A stretch of 40,320 bases of DNA from Grimontia marina (GTDB lineage Bacteria; Pseudomonadota; Gammaproteobacteria; Enterobacterales; Vibrionaceae), in the NCBI RefSeq assembly GCF_900060185.1, contig NZ_FIZY01000044.1, positions 1 to 40,320 of the forward strand. The letters run 5' to 3'. A model generated the notes under the pieces. It was not told the origin of the DNA, searched no databases, and saw only the letters and a program-made list of their open reading frames with translations. Of the stretch, positions 8,268-15,245 are shown one piece after another. The position numbers and the translations under genes are program-made. Positions within the stretch are counted from its first letter, which is position 1; each line of letters begins with the position of its first letter.

Positions 8268-9683
8268 ATGCGCATTCAGGTGAAATACATACTTCCAATT
8301 CTTATCCCCTTGCTGGTGCTGATACTTCCGGCATCTGCGTTTCCATTTGAAACACTGACTGTGATGCAGCAGCGCGCGATTGCCCTATTCTTACTGGCAG
8401 CGCTGTGTTGGGTGTTGGAGCCTATCCCCATTTATGCCACTTCAGTGGTGGTGATAGTTCTCGAACTGCTCTTCCTGTCTGATAAGGGCCTGATCTGGTT
8501 CCGCAGCAACGCGGGCACTGCTGAGTTCGGGGACTTGCTGCAATACAATGCCGTCATGGCGACGTTCGCGAGCCCGATTATTATGCTTTTTCTGGGCGGC
8601 TTCTTCCTTGCCATGGCTGCGACCAAATACCGTTTGGATATTAACTTGGCGCGGGTGTTGTTAAAGCCGTTCGGCAACAGACCACAAATGGTGATGGCAG
8701 GATTGATGATGATCACCGCGGTCTTCTCTATGTTTATGTCTAACACCGCAACAACCGCAATGATGTTGGCAATCCTGACGCCAATTCTTGCGGTGTTTAA
8801 GCCAAATGACCCAGGCAAAATTGCCTTTGCTCTGTCTATTCCAGTCGCAGCCAATATTGGCGGTATCGGAACACCAATCGGTACGCCGCCAAACGCCATT
8901 GCGTTGAAATATCTCACGGGCGACAACCTGATCACATTCGGCGAATGGATGGCATTCGGTGTGCCTTTTGTTATCGTGATGCTTCTATTGGCTTGGGTGT
9001 TGCTTTGCTTCCTGTTTCCATCCGATGAAAATCAAATCTCGCTTTGTATCAAAGGGCGTTTCCTGAAAACGCCGAAAGCCATCACGGTTTACGTCACTTT
9101 TGCCGCTACTGTGCTCTTGTGGCTGATGGGCTCAAGCCATGGCATGAACTCATACACCGTGGCATTAATCCCTGTTGCTGTCTTTTCGATGACTGGCATC
9201 ATCAACAAAGAAGATTTGAAAAAGGTTTCCTGGGATGTGCTCTGGCTGGTGTCAGGCGGTTTCGCATTAGGCCTTGCATTGGATAAGACTGGCCTGGCAG
9301 CGCTGTTGGTAAACAGCATTCCATTTGAAAACTATGCACCAGAAATCGTACTCCTTGGTGCCGCTGCACTCTGTTTGCTGATGGCCAATTTTATGTCCCA
9401 TACTGCAACGGCCAACTTGTTGATGCCAATGATGGCAGCGCTTGGTATGTCTATGGTTTCGCTCTCGCCACTCGGCGGTGAAACCACATTGATCCTTCTT
9501 GTGACTTTTGCGGCTTCACTGGGTATGTCTTTGCCCATCAGTACACCGCCGAATGCATTAGCGCATGCGACGGGTCATGTGAATAGCAATCAAATGGCGA
9601 AGGTGGGCGTTATTTTGGGCGTGGTTGGTGTCGCGCTCAGTTTTGTGATGGTTTGGATACTCAGAATGGTTGAGTTCCTTTAA
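8268..9683 (+). CDS. SLC13/DASS family sodium-coupled anion symporter
   Basis: 471 residues from the ATG at 8268 (AGGGA 12 nt upstream); a TTG at 8205 would add 21 residues that lack a transporter look and abut the MITE-like repeat. About eleven hydrophobic segments. Two inverted repeats each carry the DASS signature: S158-N159-T160 with GTPIGTPPNA (201-210), and S377-H378-T379 with LPISTPPNALAHATG. In the well-studied relative VcINDY both tips are Ser-Asn-Thr and coordinate sodium and the carboxylate. Here the second is Ser-His-Thr. Likely substrate is a di- or tricarboxylate, taurine or sulfate, taken up across the inner membrane. The receiver gene starts 17 bp downstream, so the two are probably co-transcribed. 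Confidence 0.85.
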   Translation: MRIQVKYILPILIPLLVLILPASAFPFETLTVMQQRAIALFLLAALCWVLEPIPIYATSVVVIVLELLFLSDKGLIWFRSNAGTAEFGDLLQYNAVMATFASPIIMLFLGGFFLAMAATKYRLDINLARVLLKPFGNRPQMVMAGLMMITAVFSMFMSNTATTAMMLAILTPILAVFKPNDPGKIAFALSIPVAANIGGIGTPIGTPPNAIALKYLTGDNLITFGEWMAFGVPFVIVMLLLAWVLLCFLFPSDENQISLCIKGRFLKTPKAITVYVTFAATVLLWLMGSSHGMNSYTVALIPVAVFSMTGIINKEDLKKVSWDVLWLVSGGFALGLALDKTGLAALLVNSIPFENYAPEIVLLGAAALCLLMANFMSHTATANLLMPMMAALGMSMVSLSPLGGETTLILLVTFAASLGMSLPISTPPNALAHATGHVNSNQMAKVGVILGVVGVALSFVMVWILRMVEFL

Positions 9684-9700
9684 CGATATGAGGGAAACAT

Positions 9701-10174
9701 ATGGAAAAAGTAAACATCATTTGCGTTGACGATCAGCGTGAAGTGCTGGGTGCCGTGCTGAAAGACCTCTCTCCTCTGGCAGGCGCATTTCATATTGAAG
9801 ACTGTGAATCTGCTGATGAAGCGCTTGAACTGATTGATGAGTTGGATGCAGAGGGCGAGCACGTCGCTTTGATCATTTCGGACCATGTCATGCCAGAGAA
9901 AACCGGCGTTGAGCTATTAACCGAAGTGTCGCTAGATCCCCGTTTCCAATTAACCCGCAAAGTCTTGCTAACGGGGCAGGCTACACATGCTGATACCATT
10001 GACGCCATTAACAACGCCAGAATTGAACGCTACTTCGAAAAGCCTTGGGATGCGGCATCACTGCTTGGTGCGGCAAAAAGACTGGTGACACAGTATGTGT
10101 TTGATGCGGGATTGGATTATCGCGAATTCCCTGACGTACTTGATACACAGGTGGTATTGGACAGGTTGAAATAA
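9701..10174 (+). CDS. Stand-alone response regulator receiver protein
   Basis: 157 residues, essentially one receiver domain plus a ~30-residue tail (FDAGLDYREFPDVLDTQVVL). Key residues: acidic D10-D11, phosphoacceptor D61 (IISDHVMPEKTG), T91, K114 (EKPW). It has no DNA-binding or enzymatic output domain. Positions 61, 91 and 114 coincide exactly with those of the receiver in the kinase at 2113-4065, and both share the EGEHVALIISDH / EERRVALFICDH spacing, so the two receivers are close paralogues. The ATG follows TGAGGGAAACAT. It lies 17 bp after the transporter gene. Likely role: phosphate relay or modulation of the kinase or the transporter (inference). Confidence 0.85.
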   Translation: MEKVNIICVDDQREVLGAVLKDLSPLAGAFHIEDCESADEALELIDELDAEGEHVALIISDHVMPEKTGVELLTEVSLDPRFQLTRKVLLTGQATHADTIDAINNARIERYFEKPWDAASLLGAAKRLVTQYVFDAGLDYREFPDVLDTQVVLDRLK

Positions 10175-10190
10175 ATGAGTAAGATTTTGG

Positions 10191-10222
10191 TTGACCTTGG
10201 AGTGGGCTCCAAGGTTTACACT
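10191..10222 (+). promoter_or_regulatory. MerR-family (ZntR/CueR-like) metal-responsive promoter
   Basis: Perfect dyad ACCTTGGAG-N4-CTCCAAGGT (10194-10215) lying between a -35 TTGACC (10191-10196) and a -10 TACACT (10217-10222), separated by 20 bp. Over-long 19-20 bp spacers with a central dyad are the hallmark of promoters twisted into shape by MerR-type activators such as ZntR, CueR or CadR. It directly precedes the metal ATPase gene. No merR-family gene is in the window. Confidence 0.9.
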
Positions 10223-10253
10223 GAATATGAACTTTGGTTAAGGAGATAAAACT

Positions 10254-12635
10254 ATGTGCCATTCATGTCATTCAGTGAAATGCCAAAACCCAGTGCAACA
10301 CAACACTAAACCGGAATCCAAGCTGGATACTTGTTGTGCGTCAACATCGCTGAGCGAATCGAGTTGCTCAACGACGGAAACAACAGACGGAGACACAGAC
10401 GACCCTGCGTCCCAAGGCTGTTGCAGCAGCAAATCATGCAACAGCCAACCCCAAGAAGCCGTCACCTCTGACGAGCCAAAGCCGCCAGAAAATAGCTTGC
10501 AGTGGCGCGTGACCAAGATGGATTGCCCAAGCTGTGCCAACAAGCTAGAGAAAGCGCTGAAAGGCATAAGTGGTGTCGAATCCGCACAAGTACGTTTTGC
10601 TACCGAAAAACTCATCGTTTCCCTTAACCAAGCTGACAGCGACACGCTGAAAGCAACGATAGAAGCCAAGGCTGCTAAAACCGGTTTCCCCTTACTCAGC
10701 CTGACAGAAAGCAAATCTACTGAAACAGAGTCAGGTTGGTTGGCCACTTTCAAAAAAGATGGATTGCTAATCTCGCTCATTGCCGTGATGGCATTTGCAG
10801 CACTGCTGTCGCAATGGTTGCCAGAGGCTGGTTCAGCCCTGTTCACTCTGGCAACAGTACTCGGCCTGATGCCGATTGTAAAAAAAGCCATTACCCTTGG
10901 CCGCTCCGGTTCTCCATTCTCGATTGAGACCCTGATGTCAATTGCAGCGTTTGGCGCCCTGTATCTTGGTGAAACGGTTGAAGCCGCTATGGTATTGGTG
11001 CTGTTCCTGATTGGCGAGCGGCTGGAAGGCTATGCATCCGCAAAAGCGAGAGCGGGTATTCAGGCGCTAATGGCTTTGGTACCGGAGTCTGTGACGCGAG
11101 TGCATGAAGACGGCACCAAAGAGATGGTGTCAGTGTCATCGCTTCAACCGGGGCATGCCATTGAAATTGCACCAGGTGGAAGACTGCCTGCAGATGCAAC
11201 GCTGAAAAACGACATTGCTGGTTTTGATATGAGTGCTTTGACGGGTGAATCCATTCCCGTTGAAAAACAAAAAGGTGACAAAGTCCTCGCAGGTTCACTG
11301 GCCGTCGACCGTCTGGTTTCACTGGAGGTGGTTTCAAAACAAGGCGAGAGCGCCATCGACCGCATTTTGAATTTGATTGAAGATGCCGAATCACGTCGCG
11401 CGCCTGTAGAAAGGTTTATCGACCGGTTCAGCCGTTGGTATACACCACTGATGATCGTGCTCGCTGCGCTGGTGGTTGTCATTCCGCCAATGATGTTCGG
11501 TGAAAGCTGGGATACCTGGATTTACCGCGGTTTGGCCCTGTTGTTGATTGCTTGTCCTTGTGCTTTGGTGATTTCTACACCTGCCGCGATGACATCGGGA
11601 CTCGCCACGGCAGCAAGGCACGGCGCACTTATCAAAGGCGGTGCTGCGTTGGAAGCCTTGAGTAAAGTGGAATGGGTAGCTTTTGATAAAACTGGCACTC
11701 TGACAGAAGGTAAACCGGTTGTCACCAATGTACTTAGCTGGGAAAGCGACAAAAATGTGCTTCTGGCCCAAGCAGCAGCGGTAGAGCAAGGCTCTCGTCA
11801 CCCATTGGCAAAAGCCGTGATAGAAGCGGCTAACGAAAAAGGGTTAGCCAAGCTGTCGGCAGCCAATGTTCTTGCTACGGCAGGTAAAGGCATATCCGGC
11901 GACGTGGGTGGCGTGCATGTGGAAGTCTTGGCGCTCGATAAGCTGGATGAAAAGTATGAAATAAGCGCAGAGCGACAAAAAGCTGCACAAGAAATTGCTG
12001 ATCAAGGCAAAACGGTTGCGATTGTGTTTGTCGATGGTGTTGCAAGCGGTGCGTTGGCTTGGCGCGATGAATTGAGGACAACCGCCAAAGCGACAGTGAA
12101 TGAGCTGAACAACGCAGGTGTACGCTCTGTGATGCTAACCGGGGACAACCCTCACGCTGCTGCCGGATTGGCTGGAAGCTTGAACATGGAGTTCAGGGCG
12201 GGATTGATGCCAGAAGGCAAAGTCGATGCGATTCGTGAAATTGCGTTGAAACATCGCGTGGCGATGGTAGGGGATGGCATTAACGATGCACCTGCCATGA
12301 AATCAGCAACCATCGGTATTGCGATGGGTGGAGGTACAGATGTGGCGCTGGAAACTGCCGACATTGCGCTAAGTCAGAACCGTATTGAGCAGATCCCTAC
12401 GGTGATTGCTTTGTCGCGTGCCACGATGCGTAACGTACGTCAAAATGTAGCGCTGGCTGTGGGTCTAAAAGCTGTTTTTCTTGTCACCAGTGTGCTCGGT
12501 TACACGGGGCTTTGGGTCGCGGTCTTAGCTGACAGCGGGGCTACGGCTATTGTGACACTTAACGCGTTGAGGCTTCTTCGTTTTAAAAACCGAGTGATAG
12601 AAGAAAAACCACAAAAAGACCCTGATGAAAAATAA
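10254..12635 (+). CDS. zntA: ZntA-type P1B ATPase (Zn/Cd/Pb exporter) with Cys-rich N-terminus
   Basis: 793 residues. Order: a Cys/His-rich leader with nine cysteines in the first 62 residues (C2, C5, C10, C27, C28, C38, C56, C57, C62); an HMA domain with MDC-P-SC (C91, C94); membrane helices; actuator loop TGES (330-333); ion-binding CPC (434-436) in a membrane helix; phosphorylation motif DKTGT from D478; the GDGINDAP hinge; and a last-helix aspartate in LADSGATAIVTLNALR that is typical of Zn/Cd/Pb transporters (ZntA group) rather than copper ones. It pumps metal from the cytoplasm to the periplasm using ATP. The ATG follows AAGGAGATAAAACT. Regulation by a ZntR-like activator is indicated by the dyad promoter. 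The Cys-rich leader is longer than in E. coli ZntA and may bind additional metal. Confidence 0.92.
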   Translation: MCHSCHSVKCQNPVQHNTKPESKLDTCCASTSLSESSCSTTETTDGDTDDPASQGCCSSKSCNSQPQEAVTSDEPKPPENSLQWRVTKMDCPSCANKLEKALKGISGVESAQVRFATEKLIVSLNQADSDTLKATIEAKAAKTGFPLLSLTESKSTETESGWLATFKKDGLLISLIAVMAFAALLSQWLPEAGSALFTLATVLGLMPIVKKAITLGRSGSPFSIETLMSIAAFGALYLGETVEAAMVLVLFLIGERLEGYASAKARAGIQALMALVPESVTRVHEDGTKEMVSVSSLQPGHAIEIAPGGRLPADATLKNDIAGFDMSALTGESIPVEKQKGDKVLAGSLAVDRLVSLEVVSKQGESAIDRILNLIEDAESRRAPVERFIDRFSRWYTPLMIVLAALVVVIPPMMFGESWDTWIYRGLALLLIACPCALVISTPAAMTSGLATAARHGALIKGGAALEALSKVEWVAFDKTGTLTEGKPVVTNVLSWESDKNVLLAQAAAVEQGSRHPLAKAVIEAANEKGLAKLSAANVLATAGKGISGDVGGVHVEVLALDKLDEKYEISAERQKAAQEIADQGKTVAIVFVDGVASGALAWRDELRTTAKATVNELNNAGVRSVMLTGDNPHAAAGLAGSLNMEFRAGLMPEGKVDAIREIALKHRVAMVGDGINDAPAMKSATIGIAMGGGTDVALETADIALSQNRIEQIPTVIALSRATMRNVRQNVALAVGLKAVFLVTSVLGYTGLWVAVLADSGATAIVTLNALRLLRFKNRVIEEKPQKDPDEK

Positions 12636-12654
12636 CGCCATTACATGCAAGTTG

Positions 12655-12677
12655 GGTGATTCAAATCACTTATTTTT
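12655..12677 (+). terminator. Weak terminator-like palindrome after zntA
   Basis: Palindrome GTGATTT-C-AAATCAC (12655-12669) followed by TTATTTTT. The usable hairpin stem is only about 5 bp, so this is a weak candidate. Confidence 0.3.
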
Positions 12678-12706
12678 GAAATATAATGAAATTATAGTTA
12701 TTTAAA

Positions 12707-12722
12707 AGTGAACTTAATCACT
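12707..12722. promoter_or_regulatory. CRP-like binding site upstream of udp
   Basis: AGTGA-N6-TCACT (12707-12722) extends to AAAGTGA/TCACTTT and matches the symmetric CRP consensus TGTGA-N6-TCACA except at the outermost bases. It lies about 117 bp before the udp start. In E. coli udp is activated by cAMP-CRP and repressed by CytR, which agrees. Binding is inferred only. Confidence 0.5.
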
Positions 12723-12838
12723 TTAAATTCCTCTGTGATTGGTATGGTGGGAGCCTAAAGAACAGCTCCCGCCAAGAGGGGCTCGTATTCTACATTTGAT
12801 AAATTGACCGATAATAGTCATTGTTTTAGGAGCCAATA

Positions 12839-13606
12839 ATGACCGAGCAAACCGTATTCCACCTGGGTGTTAACCTATCTGATCTTGAGGGTGCAACCAT
12901 GGCGATTATCCCGGGTGATCCGGCGCGCGTGGAGAAAATCGCAGCCCTGATGGATTCACCAAAGTTCTTGGCCAGTCACCGTGAGTACACCCTGTTTCTT
13001 GGAAAACTCGATGGCCAATCGGTGGTAGTTTGTTCAACGGGTATTGGCGGTCCTTCAACGTCGATTGCCGTTGAAGAGTTGGCGCAACTGGGTGTTCGAA
13101 CCTTCCTACGCGTTGGCACCACAGGAGCGATTCAGCCGCATATCAATGTGGGTGACATCATCGTAACAACTGGCTCTGTTCGCCTTGATGGTGCCAGCCT
13201 GCACTTTGCACCGATGGAATTCCCTGCAGTGCCTAACTTTGACGTGACCACGGCTATGAAACAGGCAGCGGAAGAGTCTGGTGCAGCGGTTCACACTGGT
13301 GTGACTGCATCAAGCGACACCTTCTATCCTGGTCAGGAACGTTATGACACCTTCAGTGGTCGTGTTACGCGCAGATTCCAGGGTTCCATGGAAGAGTGGC
13401 AAGCCATGGGTGTGCTGAACTTTGAAATGGAATCAGCGACGCTGCTAACAATGTGTGCAAGCTCCGGCCTGAAAGCAGGCTGTGTGGCGGGTGTTATCGT
13501 CAATCGTACGCAGAAAGAGATCCCGAACGCAGAAACTATGGCAGCGACTGAAGCGCATTCTATCAAAGTGGTTCTGGAATCAGCACGTAAACTGCTGAAT
13601 GCATAA
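12839..13606 (+). CDS. udp: Uridine phosphorylase
   Basis: 255 residues, close to the 253 of E. coli Udp. It shows the NP-I family pattern: phosphate-binding [10 protein letters not shown] (residues 26-35), the [16 protein letters not shown] segment, [17 protein letters not shown], and the nucleoside-site [12 protein letters not shown] near residue 196. The enzyme splits uridine with phosphate into uracil and ribose-1-phosphate in the cytoplasm, for pyrimidine salvage and for carbon supply. A strong ribosome site (TTAGGAGCC) precedes the ATG. It is monocistronic, ending at a good terminator, with a CRP-like site upstream. Confidence 0.95.
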   Translation: MTEQTVFHLGVNLSDLEGATMAIIPGDPARVEKIAALMDSPKFLASHREYTLFLGKLDGQSVVVCSTGIGGPSTSIAVEELAQLGVRTFLRVGTTGAIQPHINVGDIIVTTGSVRLDGASLHFAPMEFPAVPNFDVTTAMKQAAEESGAAVHTGVTASSDTFYPGQERYDTFSGRVTRRFQGSMEEWQAMGVLNFEMESATLLTMCASSGLKAGCVAGVIVNRTQKEIPNAETMAATEAHSIKVVLESARKLLNA

Positions 13607-13636
13607 ACGCTGATTCGGTAGAATACAAAAAGAAAG

Positions 13637-13666
13637 CCGACGCAAAATGCGTCGGATTTTTATTTT
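13637..13666 (+). terminator. Intrinsic terminator after udp
   Basis: Stem CCGACGC (13637-13643) / GCGTCGG (13649-13655), 5-nt loop, then ATTTTTATTTT. It also lies just downstream of the convergent minus-strand gene, and the preceding A-run may let it act in both directions. Confidence 0.85.
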
Positions 13667-13688
13667 AGGATCAACAGATGCCAGGGAA

Positions 13689-14858
13689 TCAGTCAAACAG
13701 GCCTTTGTCGTGACCGCCAGCGCGAAGGAACCACTCATGAAGATGGGTTTTAAGATCGCCAAGTTGATCAGGGCCAATCAGAGCGAGACCCAAATCTGTC
13801 GCACGGGTAATGTCATGGTGTCTAAGTGGGCGGAAGCTCACCAACATGGCGCGCGCTTGCAGGCCACCAAGCAGGTCGCGAATTGATTCCAGCTTGTACA
13901 GAGTATCATCGCCATCGCTCGACATCCCTTTGGTCTTACATTCAATGATGTGAAGCTTATTATTCACCACAGTCGCAACATCAAGTTCGTTGCGGACTTC
14001 TTTTTCGCCAATCTGACGGTAAACCTGCACGCCCAGAGATAAATCCTGAATTGTCAGCAGTTCGCGCCTGATCTCTTCAACAATATGGTGAACATACCAT
14101 TCCAGCCACTCACCGTTTGCGAATCGACGGGCAGCCTCGCTTGAAAATGTCAGCACACCGTTTTGGTAAGTCGATAGGCCTGCATCGGTCAGGTCATCAA
14201 TCAGCATGCCCAGCTCGCGATAGCCCTGTTGCTTATCGCTTAGCTCAACATCCAGTTTTTGTTCTTTACGACAGGTGGTCGCCAGATAGTTCAGGGTTGC
14301 TAAGCCGGGGCCCAACTCATAAGCATTGCTCGCCCATTTATGGCCGACGGATTCAATGGTGGTGTCCAGCACAGTGCGGATATCATCATCCAGCAGTTCA
14401 CAGCGCGCGCCGAAAATGGTCAGGTAATCACTGATGTTAATGTGGTCTTCCACTTGCTCTTGCGTCTGGCCATAAGGGTAAAGCCAGCAAAGCTCGTCGC
14501 TGAAAGGCTCAATCACGTAAATCGGCCACTTGTAGGTGCGGAAAATTTCGTAAGCGGTCAAAAGGCGGTGACGCAACCCGCAGCTGGCATTGAAAAATAC
14601 TTCAGACCCTTCATCTTTCAAACGGCTCGCAAGCTCTTCAATCTTGCCTTTGATAAGAGGGATATTGATATCTGAAGGGATCAGGAAAAACTCAGTTTCA
14701 AAGCCTTTTGGGGCAAGAACCTGACTCAACTGCTCATACTGTGGACGCTGACACTCTATACCAATGAAAATGACTTTTTCGGCCTTGAACTTTCGGTGCA
14801 GCAAGGCAGTGACCAATCGGACAGGGTCTTGGTCAATAATACCGACATGTGTGGCCAT
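13689..14858 (-). CDS. CARF-domain nuclease of the Card1/Can2 (DUF1887, VC1899) family
   Basis: 389 residues. Residues 1-150 form a Rossmann-like CARF domain (MATHVGIIDQDPVRLVTALL at the start; ligand-loop region FNASCGLRHRLLTAYE, 89-104). Then comes a helical/winged linker (about 180-245), and a PD-(D/E)XK nuclease domain with E253 in GEWLEWYV, E291-D293 in NELDVATV, and E306-x-K308 in IIECKTKG. The domain order and motifs match Vibrio cholerae VC1899 and Card1/Can2, nucleases that cut single-stranded DNA or RNA when cyclic tetra-adenylate binds the CARF dimer. No Cas10, Cas or repeat array is present here. The ATG has GGAGA 5-6 nt upstream. Catalytic residues look intact; the activating ligand is unknown. 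Confidence 0.88.
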   Translation of the reverse strand: MATHVGIIDQDPVRLVTALLHRKFKAEKVIFIGIECQRPQYEQLSQVLAPKGFETEFFLIPSDINIPLIKGKIEELASRLKDEGSEVFFNASCGLRHRLLTAYEIFRTYKWPIYVIEPFSDELCWLYPYGQTQEQVEDHINISDYLTIFGARCELLDDDIRTVLDTTIESVGHKWASNAYELGPGLATLNYLATTCRKEQKLDVELSDKQQGYRELGMLIDDLTDAGLSTYQNGVLTFSSEAARRFANGEWLEWYVHHIVEEIRRELLTIQDLSLGVQVYRQIGEKEVRNELDVATVVNNKLHIIECKTKGMSSDGDDTLYKLESIRDLLGGLQARAMLVSFRPLRHHDITRATDLGLALIGPDQLGDLKTHLHEWFLRAGGHDKGLFD

Positions 14859-15245
14859 ATATTCTCCATTAGGACACAGTAACGACGTTGGTTCGCACTT
14901 ATCCTTCGTTGTTCCTCAATACAATATCTGGGCATTGAGCGGAATATTCAAGTAGTTAGCCTCTACATTCTTATGAAAAGTACGGTTGAATTTCGCACAC
15001 GTAAGATAATAAGAATAAAAATTCCCACGATTAGTCCTCATTTCCTAATCTTAAAAGTGTCATTTGTTTCAGTAAGGAGATGGAATCTCATGAAATTCTG
15101 TCTCGTTGAGTCTCAATATTGAGCGAGTAATGAAACGAGCTTGGTAGATGTAGGACACTGCTCATTTGGCTAGTTAAACTCCGTGCAAGATAGTTAAAGA
15201 CATGGATTCGCATGAAAAAATGCGAACGTAAGTTGGGAAAGAATT
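14859..15245. other. 387-bp divergent region and leader of the adhesin gene
   Basis: This region holds the divergent promoters of the CARF gene and the adhesin. Close to the adhesin start there is a hairpin TTCGCAT (15207-15213) / ATGCGAA (15220-15226) with an A-rich loop, ending 19 nt before the ATG at 15246. Further up, AAGGAG (15074-15079) precedes a 10-codon open frame (15090-15122, MKFCLVESQY) whose end overlaps the perfect palindrome CTCAATATTGAG (15112-15123). These may be a regulatory leader; I recognise no known riboswitch. Confidence 0.4.

Noticed and set aside
13689-14858. CRISPR array associated with the CARF nuclease
   Set aside because: No direct repeats with regular spacers were seen on either side.
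14859-15245. c-di-GMP riboswitch before the adhesin
   Set aside because: The conserved GEMM core bases were not found; only simple hairpins are present.
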